A stretch of 64,000 nucleotides of DNA from Volvox africanus (lineage: Eukaryota; Chlorophyta; Chlorophyceae; Chlamydomonadales; Volvocaceae): contig BSDZ01000094.1 of NCBI GenBank assembly GCA_030268105.1, positions 3,816,501-3,880,500 of the forward strand, written 5' to 3'. Shown in pieces: positions 35,001-42,462 of the stretch. The stretch's first letter is position 1. Each line of letters begins with the position of its first letter. The position numbers and the translations under genes are program-made. The notes below the pieces were generated by a model. It saw only the letters and a program-made list of their open reading frames with translations, did not search any database and was not told where the DNA came from.

Positions 35001-35747
35001 AGGGGTCTCTTTAGGTAAGACAAGTTTTTGGACGAGAGTACGGGAACGCCCTACAACTACGGTTGTCTATATAGAGCTGTTCGGGAAGCTCTCTACGGCA
35101 ACACCGTTGTAGAGCATCATTAATTTTTAGAAATTCAATTCTTGTTTTTCGCCTATATCTACCTACATCTATGGAAGGCAGCGACGGCGATGGCGGTTAC
35201 TATTCGCCCACCTCCTGCTCAACTATTCTAACGTCGCCCGATTAGTTTCCGGGCAATAAACAGGAAATCAATGTCTCTATCGGCCTCGGGTATCCAAATT
35301 AGTATTGTCGGAGTACTGACGCGTGTTTGCAAGTCAAAGCGTTGCACGCCCTAGTGCTACAAGTCAAGACAATCGAGCATCCGCAGACATTTTGAAGCAG
35401 CTCGAATCTAGAGCCGCGCTAAGTGTAATGTTACGTACCGAGGACAAGAAAATGGCATGAATGCAAGCGAGCGGGCGCTTACGTACCTGTGCGATTGCCT
35501 TGCATACGTGGATCACCGCGGCAGTCGTGATGATGTCTGTTGCGTCTGCGGCTGTGGGCCCATTCAGCATGATGGTCTTTGCGGGCTCGGTTTTAAAAAA
35601 TGTCTGGGCAACGCCGTCCACACTTTTCATCAACGTAATGAACCGCTCGCTCAGGTCTCCGTGAGGCACAGACTTAATTGTCTTGCATGCGGAGACGACC
35701 TTTTGCACCAGGCCCAGGTTGGGATCGTCTTTTATCAGAGCCGCCAT
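13371..35747 (-). CDS. Gene B: large Hint-domain and FN3-domain protein, 21 exons
   Basis: Built by hand from GT-AG junctions: exons at the 21 intervals listed separately, with codon phase consistent at every join, giving about 1738 residues. Order: N-terminal region of unknown type (1-270), a Hint domain starting at Cys371 (CFVPGTLVLLANG) with T441-x-x-H444 (TAEH) and the C-terminal block RSYHANGYLV (514-523), a post-Hint region (524-840), a Ser/Pro-rich linker and a helical middle part (841-1507), then a hydrophobic segment (about 1578-1598) and an FN3 domain (about 1630-1720). Hint domains cleave or rearrange the chain at the N-terminal Cys, so the part before residue 371 may be released. 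There is no obvious signal peptide at the chosen ATG, so the true start could lie further upstream. Function unknown. Two paralogues flank it. Intron 1 holds an LTR and intron 4 holds two G-rich minisatellites. Confidence 0.8.
14345..14449 (-). CDS. Gene B exon 20
   Basis: 35 codons, acceptor TTTTGCAG, donor GCCAAA/GTGAGT. Reads KWNAGKSWAAKKIGLNTSTP. The gene C homologue is 51291-51395. Confidence 0.75.
15454..15750 (-). CDS. Gene B exon 19
   Basis: 99 codons (94 in A, 103 in C), acceptor TCTCCAG, donor AAAG/GTATGT. Conserved blocks YEFLTGYSSK and AGIAAAERALAQQE flank variable stretches. Confidence 0.8.
16360..16611 (-). CDS. Gene B exon 18
   Basis: 84 codons, acceptor TCTGCAG, donor GAGAAG/GTAGGC. 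Reads VFMDKTSDLRKDAQVFLASL, then a basic helix and a moderately hydrophobic segment (KGLKLFGSILGAGMHCASLY). Absent from copy A through a 477-bp deletion. Confidence 0.8.
17350..17451 (-). CDS. Gene B exon 17 (hypervariable helix)
   Basis: 34 codons, acceptor AATGCAG, donor AAG/GTATGT. Reads DENGEVLDRLREHLTELNGI. The second half matches gene C at only about 22 of 51 positions by hand count, while the next intron differs by about 4 bases in its first 65. Confidence 0.75.
17817..17884 (-). CDS. Gene B exon 16 (tentative, short charged helix)
   Basis: 68 nt, acceptor AAAAACAG, donor CTAAGG/GTCTAT (weak). Reads IHKLHRRAHARLKQEHELEL, likely a coiled coil or amphipathic helix. Length 68 is kept in genes B and C and, with a shifted acceptor, in copy A. 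Confidence 0.45.
18086..18182 (-). CDS. Gene B exon 15 (tentative)
   Basis: 97 nt, acceptor CTGATAG, donor ATCC/GTATAG (phase 1). Reads MAMLKTSELVQKGNLAVAAV, helical. Splice signals are weaker than in the other exons, but phase links exon 14 to exon 16 and all A/B/C differences here change amino acids. Confidence 0.5.
18334..18453 (-). CDS. Gene B exon 14 (highly variable)
   Basis: 40 codons here, 42 in copy A, 40 in gene C. Acceptor GAGCAG, donor CAG/GTATGT. Shared core VKHL-PL; the rest differs among copies although the flanking introns are nearly identical. Confidence 0.75.
18722..18890. mobile_element. 169-bp SINE-like insertion with 12-bp target duplication (gene B)
   Basis: Flanked on both sides by ACTATATATGCC (18710-18721 and 18891-18902). 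Copy A has the empty site with a single ACTATATATGCC at 11292-11303. The insert contains GGTGGTGGGTGCTGA and CCACGGGTGATGTACCCCCC and has no coding capacity. The long target duplication suggests LINE-type integration. Confidence 0.75.
18907..19014 (-). CDS. Gene B exon 13
   Basis: 36 codons, donor GAAAAG/GTACGG. The acceptor is the weak GGAAG at the upper end; the upstream pyrimidine tract is poor. Reads IVHTPSGQKTIQKFGMTLYC. A 169-bp insertion element ends 4 bp from the donor in genes B and C. Confidence 0.65.
19330..19618 (-). CDS. Gene B exon 12
   Basis: 289 nt, acceptor GCTTGCAG, donor ATG/GTAAGTAA. Reads FGVAYISKLVSS with a constant core (MASDPNYTELSTVAQALAFR) and variable patches at residues 11-23 and at the last seven residues when copies A, B and C are compared. 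Confidence 0.8.
20499..21065 (-). CDS. Gene B exon 11
   Basis: 567 nt, acceptor AATGCAG/C then ATG AGC GAT, donor AATAA/GTGAGT (phase 2). Starts MSDDSTTFSGFVVKFDPSRP, then an acidic and Ser/Pro/Ala-rich linker, then a charged helical part ending QKDFLTN. The ATG could also be an internal start, but the phase fits exon 10. The C-terminal third differs strongly between B and C. Confidence 0.8.
21293..21485 (-). CDS. Gene B exon 10
   Basis: 193 nt, acceptor CCCCAG, donor GCCAT/GTGAGC (phase 2). Reads PTFLYGDGEESCKAQILGAD. An in-frame TGA follows directly, but the GTGAGC donor overlaps it, and the next exon begins with the base needed to finish the codon. Confidence 0.75.
21597..21652. repeat. 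22-bp minisatellite in intron 9 (about 3 units)
   Basis: Unit CAAGGTATGAGAGGTGGACCAG. Gene C has about six units at the same place (59870-59988). Confidence 0.8.
21796..21880 (-). CDS. Gene B exon 9
   Basis: 85 nt, acceptor CTCTGCAG, donor GATG/GTAGGT (phase 1). Reads VSVEPMPSPNMQRLGDGDLG. The gene C version is 12 nt (four codons) longer. Confidence 0.75.
22479..22688 (-). CDS. Gene B exon 8
   Basis: 70 codons, acceptor CTGCAG, donor CAG/GTAAGT, phase 0. Begins VHFEHGAIHLHPHRRAGYGR, then an Asp/Asn-rich acidic run (EDDDNDN) and a Ser/Arg stretch. The gene C exon differs mainly in the acidic run. Confidence 0.8.
22715..22830 (-). repeat. Dispersed intronic repeat, family 1
   Basis: Contains a GACTTGCCCTGAAAGGACAAGC-like core and the AGCACACGGCTTAGCCTGTTC end. 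Related copies: 20040-20345, 26690-27095, 28205-28362, 58265-58580, 61060-61540, 61925-62040, with short pieces near 12500-12590, 14125-14170, 14900-14990 and 51085-51125. The longest copies are over 400 bp. No coding capacity; SINE or MITE type, class undecided. Confidence 0.65.
23608..23629. repeat. (CA)n microsatellite in intron 7
   Basis: About 11 CA units next to exon 7 of gene B; a slightly shorter run occurs at about 63385-63406 in gene C. Confidence 0.85.
23658..23905 (-). CDS. Gene B exon 7
   Basis: 248 nt behind a strong acceptor (TTGCCTTTTCCACTGATTCTGCAG). Phase 1 entry completes a Glu codon. Reads VPAQHGSKRHALHHLNTTFI and looks beta-rich (VALSRGHVFVNNELV). Highly conserved in gene C (63436-63683), unlike the later exons. 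Confidence 0.8.
26073..26335 (-). CDS. Gene B exon 6: Hint C-terminal block and helical tail
   Basis: 263 nt, acceptor CATGCAG, donor CCAG/GTGCGT (phase 1). Begins VHLREGLRSYHANGYLVYLN, the C-terminal Hint strand with the typical SYHANG sequence, followed by NYPELTIDRM and a predicted helical stretch. No Cys- or Asn-terminal splice residue pair like that of a splicing intein is evident, so cleavage rather than splicing is more likely. Confidence 0.85.
26690..27095 (+). repeat. Dispersed repeat family 1, long copy in intron 5 of gene B
   Basis: Runs from GTGGGCGTAGCCGTTGAGC to GGCAAGTCGCCCACAGTG. It matches 61060-61540 in the opposite orientation. Open frames of 112-117 codons on both strands are proline- or tryptophan-rich and not conserved as protein. 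Confidence 0.65.
27233..27345 (-). CDS. Gene B exon 5: Hint domain, late part
   Basis: 113 nt, acceptor CTTGCAG, donor CATGG/GTATGT (phase 2). Reads VGNLRLNDVVKRATEDGCYQ. The split glycine codon GG/T is completed by exon 6. Confidence 0.75.
27500..28800. repeat. About 1.2-kb repeat with G-rich minisatellite, copy 1
   Basis: Lies in intron 4 of gene B. It shares blocks in order with 29220-30250: CGCCTCAGGGGCCT-like start, AACAAGTTTGGTT region, CAGGCTTGGCGAGGTCAAGG, then GTGAACATGAAC-rich sequence and a GGGGACGGGG minisatellite (about 28545-28745), then CTGTATCCAAGCC. No convincing ORF. Confidence 0.6.
28866..29060. repeat. CATGCATG/CCCATGCGTGCGTG tandem tract
   Basis: Alternating purine-pyrimidine repeats bounded by two copies of CAAAACAGAACAAGTAATCC (about 28874 and 29032). 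The direct repeats suggest slippage or duplication of the boundary. Confidence 0.7.
29220..30250. repeat. About 1-kb repeat with G-rich minisatellite, copy 2
   Basis: Partner of 27500-28800. It contains a degenerate telomere-like tract at 29505-29535 that copy 1 lacks, and a G-rich array at about 30000-30150. Confidence 0.6.
30315..30397. repeat. TATATACATA / TTATA microsatellite
   Basis: Runs of TATTA followed by (TATACATA)n within intron 4 of gene B. Confidence 0.85.
30721..30954 (-). CDS. Gene B exon 4: middle of Hint domain
   Basis: 78 codons, acceptor AAATGCAG, donor CTGGAG/GTAAGC, phase 0. Contains KTPFFTAEHVFFTTTGLRAL; the TAEH stretch matches the T-x-x-H block-B motif that activates the first peptide bond in Hint and intein folds. 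Confidence 0.85.
31403..31762 (-). CDS. Gene B exon 3: start of Hint domain
   Basis: 120 codons, acceptor GTGCAG, donor GAG AAG/GTGAGT, phase 0 at both ends. The last 20 residues are CFVPGTLVLLANGTSIPIEK, the N-terminal Hint signature (Cys nucleophile, G-T-x-V, then G-x-x-x-x-I). Upstream it carries YTDITYGVELLKWLDRDG and THDSPGG just before the Cys. Confidence 0.85.
33290..33838 (-). CDS. Gene B exon 2 (183 codons)
   Basis: Acceptor TACCATAAAG/ATG at phase 0, donor CAG/GTATGAG. Reads MPEAIAASDNHLGVSSKFGI. An upstream acceptor (AGAGCAG) would extend the frame by 11 residues but in the wrong phase for exon 1. The long uninterrupted frame and the donor make the exon secure; its exact start is less so. 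No domain recognised. Confidence 0.7.
34480..34886 (+). repeat. Solo LTR inside intron 1 of gene B
   Basis: 407 bp starting TGTAACAG and ending CTGTTACA, homologous along its length to 48145-48561. Flanks (TCCAG and GTATA) are not a target duplication, so it may derive from recombination between two elements. Confidence 0.7.
35487..35747 (-). CDS. Gene B exon 1 (87 codons, proposed start)
   Basis: ATG at 35747 in a good context (ATC ATC ATG GCG), reading MAALIKDDPNLGLVQKVV and ending at KAIAQ with donor CAG/GTACGTAAG. Upstream stops close the frame. It contains AKTIMLNGPTAADATDIITT, and no known domain is recognised. Phase 0 end. Confidence 0.7.
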
Positions 35748-38700
35748 GATGATTTCGACAGGTTTCTACCCGAACAGGACGTTACTTGATTCACACAGTA
35801 GTGGTCGCCAAATCCCTTGGATGGGTGGCGTACGTAGTTAGTCGAATTGGTGACCCCCAACAAATGACACTAGCCAACACAGTACACAGATAGAAGCTTG
35901 CTGCGAATGGACTTGGAGCAGCAGCAGACCTGCATATTTCATGCGCGCAATAATCGCGATAAAACAATCATGGAATATAGGTACGTATATCTACCAGCAA
36001 ATAAAGGGAATACATAGATCACTTACCCGTGACCAATATACTTATTCCTGTAATACGAAATTACTGTTGTGAAGGAGAGCTAGTAGTGGATACCTGCAGG
36101 CGCGTCGGTGCTCGCTTGAATCCCAAACGACATCCTTGCTCAAAACTCGCATGCAACCGACATGCGCATACCTGCTGCTGCCTCGGAACCGCCTTCAATG
36201 CAGATGGCACATTGAAGCTAAGGAAGAAGCAAGGGAAGGAGCACGCACGGCGGCTTGCCAATTAAACCGACGAATTAGCTATGGGTTGATGCTCAATAAC
36301 CACGGCTCGAAGTGAGGCTTAGATACCTGGGCGAAAGGTACGATCTACGAATCCTTCGGCGGCGGCAGGAAGGTACCAGGCAGGTGCAAGGCTTGAATGC
36401 CGGTCATGGCCCGCTTATGTTCTTGCAGATCTCAAAGGCACGTTAACGTTTTGCAAAGCTGTTTTCAACAGCTTCCCTGAAATTTAAGACCTGATCTTGG
36501 GTTGCTGGAGGAAATATGCAGTAATGGCGCAGATATATATAGCAGAGATAGACAATAGGGCAAGCCAGCGGTTCTCGGAAGAATGTTGTCGACTGGTGCC
36601 TTCGGGCAGTAATTATATAAATATCCATAATATTAATCAAATAATTAATTGATTAATTTTTTTAAGTAGGAAGTTCACTTTGCCCTTTTCGTCCAGACAT
36701 CCCGTTCGTCCCGTGCACATCGCGGGTGCTGAAGTCCAACTTGCGCTCAGGGCCCTCCTGCTACAGCCCAGTGCATCTACTAATTTATAATGTTTGACAG
36801 CACACTTTGAGCTTGGAAAGCGTGGCTGAAAGGCTTCCATGGCCTCCAAAACGTGAAAAGCACTAACTTTGGCAGCGCGTATTCCTCCATAAAACGCAAG
36901 TTGTATTACCCATACAGAAAGCTGATTCTATACCATATTCGTATACCTTGCCATCATGGTGAACGAAGCAGATGTGAAGGCCCATCAGGCCAACGCGCGC
37001 ACGCCCGTCGGTGGAGGTTTGTTCACTCACTACCGATCCCTCGCGAGATGGTTGTATGATGATATACCCCGTTAATCAAATAAATCCTTCCATTCATGTA
37101 GCTACTTGAGATTCAACGCAGTTCATTGCATGCAATGTCCTTGATTCGTCATACATTCGATCCTACCTACGGTGGGCGGCGACGAATCAAGAACTCTGAC
37201 GTCGAGTATCCAACGTATCGACGCAAAAAGCCGCTGGTGTCGCATTTACAGTCCAAGATACTTGCTGCTTCATGTGTTGCATACTACCCGCTACGGATTA
37301 TCGCGTTCGCGCTTTGCAAGTTTTCCCGTCCATAAATCAAACCTCAAACAGGACGATGAGGACATTATTATGTGCGCTATTTTGCCACTACACCTAGCAC
37401 ACACGCACTGTCATCGCTTTATATCCTTCATCCACGATGATTCTTCGGCCATCATTAGTGGTCCCAGTCCATGCACAAATTTGACAACCATCACGTGGAT
37501 TGGAGATGTGCTGCCCTGCCCGTCATATAATAAAGAGATGTCAGTCTGTCATGGTATATACGCTCTGCTACCCACCCACCTACCGCTATAGAATGTAGCT
37601 GGCAGCAGCAGAATGATATCTAGCATGGCAAAGTCCTCCCTGGTAAACTTGCTGCTCGCCGGCAATCGACTACGTATGTATGCGTGTGCTCCCTCTGTTT
37701 CATTCCGCATCCACACGGTTTGTTCGCACAGAATATTTTCTTGTGTTCATTTTTATTTGCACGTGACGTGTTATAATTCAGTTGATTAGTTCGTTCAGAC
37801 TCGCAAACCTAGATCCGAGACCAAGTGACTTTAATGTACGGAAATTATGTGCAAGCGAGCTAATGGCGGCTCAAGCAAATTTGCTCCTTTATCCTTGTAA
37901 CGAATACGTGGTGTAGATCCATTTATTTCTAACATGACGCACCGCCAGTAATGCTCCGCTGAATCATGACATTATGTTTTCTAAGGGTGTAGTTGTCCTT
38001 TTGTCGCTAATAATTGCGAACCCGATGAGAGTGTGGACAACTGTGCAACTCCCGTCGCAAAAAATCTTCCAGTGTTCGACCAAGCAGAGATAGCATTCCA
38101 TAGGTTACAGCGTATAATTGCATCTCGCGACACGTGACCCTACGTGACATCCCGCGCGGCTCCCTATCCGAATTTGGCGGTTCATGTATTGGGTCGATGG
38201 CCGTTGAGATAAAAGATCGCCCAACAAGCAGCAGATTGCCCACACGAGGCCACCTCGCCGCACAAGTGCGGTTTGAGCGACAAGGAAGCGATTTGACGTC
38301 ACCAGGTTGCCACGATATCGACCAACACATTATCGAAAAAGTCAAGAGTGTCTAAAACCCCACCAAACCCACACCAAGAGCGTGGTTCCCTGGTTGCATC
38401 CCGGACCTGAACTAAATGAATGAAGGACAGAGCATCACAACGTACTCGGGCCCCCGCCCTCCACTTTGCACATGTCCAGAGTCGCTTCATCTTCTGTATG
38501 CCAAGGACCAACCGCCACACCTCCCTGGCCCCCTTCAGCCGGGAGGGGCGGAAAAAGCTGCCACGACAAAGCAGCCCCGCGCCACGACCCAAGCCGCCAC
38601 CTTTTTGTTCCCCCATCTGACACACGACACGCAACGCAGAATGCGGTCGCGTTGAGCGCCATATGCCCCTGACGTACCGCATGAAAATGCGCACTGCCAC

Positions 38701-39227
38701 ATTGGCATGCGTTTGCTGTCGTCTCTCTTCTCGTAATACCGCCGGATGTGAAGATGTAAGAGATATGGTGCCAGAACAAAATTTGAGCACCCCGTTGTCA
38801 CCCTCGCCATCCTCGCCGTCCTGAATCCCTTGTTGTCGTCATCCCAGGGTACCGCCTATCGCTACCCCTCTCTCTTGGTGTCCTTCAGGTATTCATTAGT
38901 CTGTGGAACCCTCATCGTTATCATCCTTATTGGCTGCGTCCCCAGCCGGACATCACCCCGTTGCCGATTACCCCGTCAGCCCGTCGGCCCGTCAGTCAGT
39001 CACCCATCTCACCTCTCTCACGCTCTTTCTCACGATGCTCTCGAGACAAACACATGCCCCTCATAACCCGCCCGTACGCCCGCCAGGATCTCCCAAAATA
39101 AAAGAAAAGTTAAAAGCCTCTCCTGTTATCTGGTTGGAACAATTAATGTGGCACTATAATATTTTTTAGTTGGAATTGGACAGTTCGGGGATCGAAATTC
39201 ATTCTATCCCATCCTGTAGCCATCAAT
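35748..39227. other. Gene-poor interval upstream of gene B
   Basis: I see no convincing exon. Open frames here (up to 163 codons at 38299-38790) lack recognisable motifs, splice context or counterparts in gene C. The promoter of gene B should lie at the low end, but I could not identify a core element. Confidence 0.5.
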
Positions 39228-39957
39228 TTACTTCTTGCCAGGTACCCCCGACAGGCCCATCTTCTTGGCCAGCAGGGCCTTATAGTCCCGGATATCGCCT
39301 TTCCATACTGTAACCTGCGACAAGGCGGGTGGAGAGGGGTGTGGGAGGATGGGTGGAAACTGATGAGGCTTGTTTGTAAGGTAGGGGGTACGTCACAATC
39401 CAGTTGCGGCGATTTGTGTGATGTACACCATCCTCATCATCTTTATCATACCATATATCGGTAAGTCCATCCGTTACGTCTCACCGTCTTCTTCTCACAG
39501 ACCCAGATCTCTTTGGCAACCTGGTCAATCAGCCGGAAGTCGTGACTGACGAGCACCATCCCGCCATCGTACCTTCGTACGAAAGTTGCAGTACGACAGC
39601 ATCACATGTGCAAGGGGAAAGGAGCAGTCGCAAGGAGAGTTGATGACGAGGAGGCAGTGAGCCATCCTGGAGATTGATGCCCAGTTGTATTATACCGATT
39701 GCCCTACCGATGAAGCTTCTCGCAAGGGGGAGGCGGTCAGTTGGGGTTCCGTGTCGGGACTCACACACACGCACACATACATACAAACACACAAGTCTCC
39801 ATCTGTCATCCTCGTCAGCCGCTTCAGCACCGGATTGCGGCACGCACTCACACTCCACACGTACCGCTTGATGGCGTCTGCGAGTGAGTCGATGGCCTCA
39901 ATGTCCAGGTGGTTGGTGGGCTCATCCAGCAGCAGCAGGTTGTTGTTCTTCATGCAC
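39228..39957 (-). pseudogene. ABCF-type ATPase, last three exons
   Basis: Exons 39865-39957 (MKNNNLLLLDEPTNHLDIEA, the Walker B of the second ATPase), 39485-39572 ([20 protein letters not shown], the H-loop) and 39228-39314 (VTVWKGDIRDYKALLAKKMG, then stop). All joins are in phase, with introns GTACGT..AAG and GTGAGA..CGCAG. ABCF proteins (Gcn20/ABCF1 type) are soluble translation factors with two ATPase halves. Everything before the second Walker B is missing or lies beyond a large intron, because a RAD21-like frame on the other strand occupies the next 1 kb. An acceptor (CTCTCCAG) is present at 39958, so a hidden upstream part is possible. Confidence 0.8.
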
Positions 39958-40053
39958 CTGGAGAGTACAGATTCGGCAGCGAGCGTGTGTGTATGTTTGG
40001 TGTGCACAACTGCGCATATAAACGCAGTTAGGCCGCTACAAGTGGGCCTTACG

Positions 40054-40998
40054 ATGCTGGTGCCCGCCGCCCGTTATCGCGCTGCTGCCGCCGCCGCCGC
40101 CGCTAACGCTTACTCCAAAGCAACGGGGAATGCTAGACGGCAACGCGGCCGCAAAAGAAAAACGCCGCCGACCGCAGAATTTGAGACCGACGACGAGCAG
40201 CCGCCGCCGGCAGCAGCAGCAGCGGCGGCGGTGGCAGCGGCGGCGCCTCCCGCACCGCCGGTGACGGAGGTGGCTGTATCGGATCCCGGAGCGGCCGCAA
40301 CTGGCGTCAGGGATGTCGAGGCAGCTCAAGACAGTGATAGCCTTGGGAACTTTGTACTGCGGGAGACAGACGAGAAGACGGAGGTGGAGTGCTTGGCGGC
40401 AGCGGAGGATGCCGCGATTGAGGCGGCGGCAGAGGCCGGAATGAAGGCGTACGACACTGAGGGCCTTAGCTCTCGCCATGAGGTGTTCGTCCCCCTCGAG
40501 GGGGGTCGTGGATACGGGGACGGCGGCGGCACGGCGGGGGCATCAGCAGAGACGGAGGTGGAGCCGGGAGAGGTTGATGGCGGAGTGGTGGCAGCGACAA
40601 CGGTAGTGATGGTGGTGCGTGCTGGAGGGCTGCTGCGGGAACTTGGCGGTTTATTCGATGAGATGAAGCAGATGCAGCAAGTGGGTGCTGCAACGATGGT
40701 GCCCGAAATGAAGGACGCTGGTCTTTCCCCTATTGCAGTGCCGCCGGCGGCGGCGCCGCCGCCACATACGCTGCCGCTGGGGCAGCTTGTAGGACCCGGC
40801 AGCCAACGAGGCAGAAACCGACTAGCTGCCGCCCGCATGTTTTCGGAGCTGCTCGTCCTGAATTCCACAGGGTTTGTACGGCTGGTTCAGGGGCAACAGC
40901 AGGACTTGGGGGGACTGGAGGACGTGGCGCCCATCTTCATCCGGCCGACTGCCAAACTGATTGCAAGTACTCGTTGCGAGACGAGTACGACAATGTGA
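40054..40998 (+). pseudogene. RAD21/Rec8-type cohesin subunit, C-terminal half
   Basis: Open frame with an Ala/Pro-rich, low-complexity acidic region and a conserved end: LGQLVGPGSQRGRNRLAAAR then MFSELLVLNSTGFVRLVQGQ, the C-terminal winged-helix segment by which kleisins bind SMC1. The N-terminal SMC3-binding half is not found nearby. The frame extends upstream to 39685, but that part overlaps the ABCF exons and is unlikely to be coding. The ATG at 40054 is only the first plausible Met; an acceptor ACGCAG at 40027 is an alternative. It may be a fragment or the last exon of a gene whose start I cannot see. Confidence 0.65.
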
Positions 40999-41766
40999 TG
41001 GCACAGGAGTGGTGGTGGAAAGCAGTGGTGGTGCTGGCCACATCTGTTTACACATCTGGCCACATGGCCGCCACGCCGCCGTGCCACTTAGTAAAGATGT
41101 ATTCGATCATTACGAGAAACCACTCGGGTTTGTTTGGGGATTTTGATGCCGGGTTGTTGGCTGTGTCGAACCTTCGTTATTTCTTAGATATGGCGTTCCC
41201 CCGTCCGCTGGGGGGACGACACGGTGACTCCCGGTTGGCGTGTCATTTGTCACTGCCATGCTGAAGGATTGTGAAATGGAACGGGGCATTTCACTTCTGC
41301 GAGGGAATGGTTACAGTTGTGCGCTGATATAACTGTTGGGATATACTACCCAACCTCCCTGATGCCTTCTTCTCCGGCGTCGGCTTGAATCTTACATGCT
41401 TGGCCACATGCTGTCATCTACTTCATGCTTTGTAAATGGAAACCCTAGAACATTCCCCTGGTCGCCTTTACTGTCGTTTCAACGAGTTGATGACCGTGAT
41501 CCGGGAATGTATCCCGACGACTTGAACTCACTATTTGCGATCCTTATCGGTATCTTAAATGATATTGTTGATAAACATATAAACATATAAACATATAAAC
41601 ATATAAATACATGATTTATCATTCAAGCTAAAAGGTGTCAGGGTTTGCCAGCAGTTTGCAGTTTGCAGTTCCCTACAACGGGTATCGGAAGAACGGTTAC
41701 AAGGCATAATAAACGATATAATGAACTATTCATATATTATATAAATGTAAGATGCATTATTAAATA
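40999..41766. other. Intergenic, nothing recognised
   Basis: AT-richer sequence with a short ATAAACAT repeat near 41575-41610. No coding signal seen. Confidence 0.5.
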
Positions 41767-42110
41767 CTAAAACGAAGACAAGACGCTCCTTTCATCCTCT
41801 GGAAAAAGCATTCCCACCATGTTCCACAACGTGCGCCCAATGTCGCAGGGCGTCTCCACGACATGATAGAAACCAGAGATTGGCGGAACGGCACCCATTA
41901 CACCTGCCTGGGAGCGATACTTCAGTCCAGCGCCAGCACCTCGCTCCTGCCTACCGTGTTGCACAATGGGTCAAGGAATGTCTCGAACTTCTGTCGGAAG
42001 TCGGTCTCCCTGCAGGGTCCGGCAGCGGTCGTCCAGAACCGGCAAATGCCGGTGCCACGCTGCGCAAGAGAGGACGGAGCCGTAGCAGCATCCAGCAGGC
42101 AGGTGCAAGA
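41767..42110 (-). CDS. Unrecognised conserved-looking C-terminal exons
   Basis: Two adjacent minus-strand frames: 41767 to about 41905 (GVMGAVPPISGFYHVVETPC, DIGRTLWNMVGMLFP, stop) and about 41960-42110 (RGTGICRFWTTAAG, RETDFRQKFETFLDPLC). The amino-acid texture is protein-like, but I could not find a phase-consistent splice between them and I do not recognise the family. The purine tract upstream would be a polypyrimidine run on this strand. Confidence 0.35.
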
Positions 42111-42207
42111 CACCCAAAACAGCGCGGGAGGCGATGCAAGGCTGTTTTCCGCATCCTTATATGACATAATCTTAGAACTTCGTAAGCTTGATTTTCTTGC
42201 GTGCCAG

Positions 42208-42462
42208 AGGGGAGAGAGAGAGAGAGAGAGGGGGGGGGAGAGAGGGAGGGGGGGAGAGAGAGAAGGGGGGGAGAGAGAGGGGGGAGAGAGAGAGGGGAGA
42301 GAGAGAGAGAGAAGGGGAGGGAGAGAGAGGGAGGGGGGAGAGAGGGAGGGAGAGAGAGAAGGGGAGAGAGGGAGGGAGAGAGGGAGAGAGAGAGAGAGAA
42401 AGGGAGAGAGAGAGAAAGGGAGAGGGAGGGAGAGAGAGAGGGGGGGAGGGAGGGAGACTGTG
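42208..42462. repeat. Polypurine (GAGAGGGAGG) tract
   Basis: About 255 bp of almost pure G/A on the plus strand with mirror-like symmetry. Arg/Glu/Gly frames on one strand and Ser/Leu/Pro frames on the other are artefacts. Confidence 0.9.

Noticed and set aside
38299..38790. 163-codon minus-strand frame upstream of the ABCF exons
   Set aside because: No motif, biased composition from GC-rich sequence, several overlapping frames of similar length on both strands.
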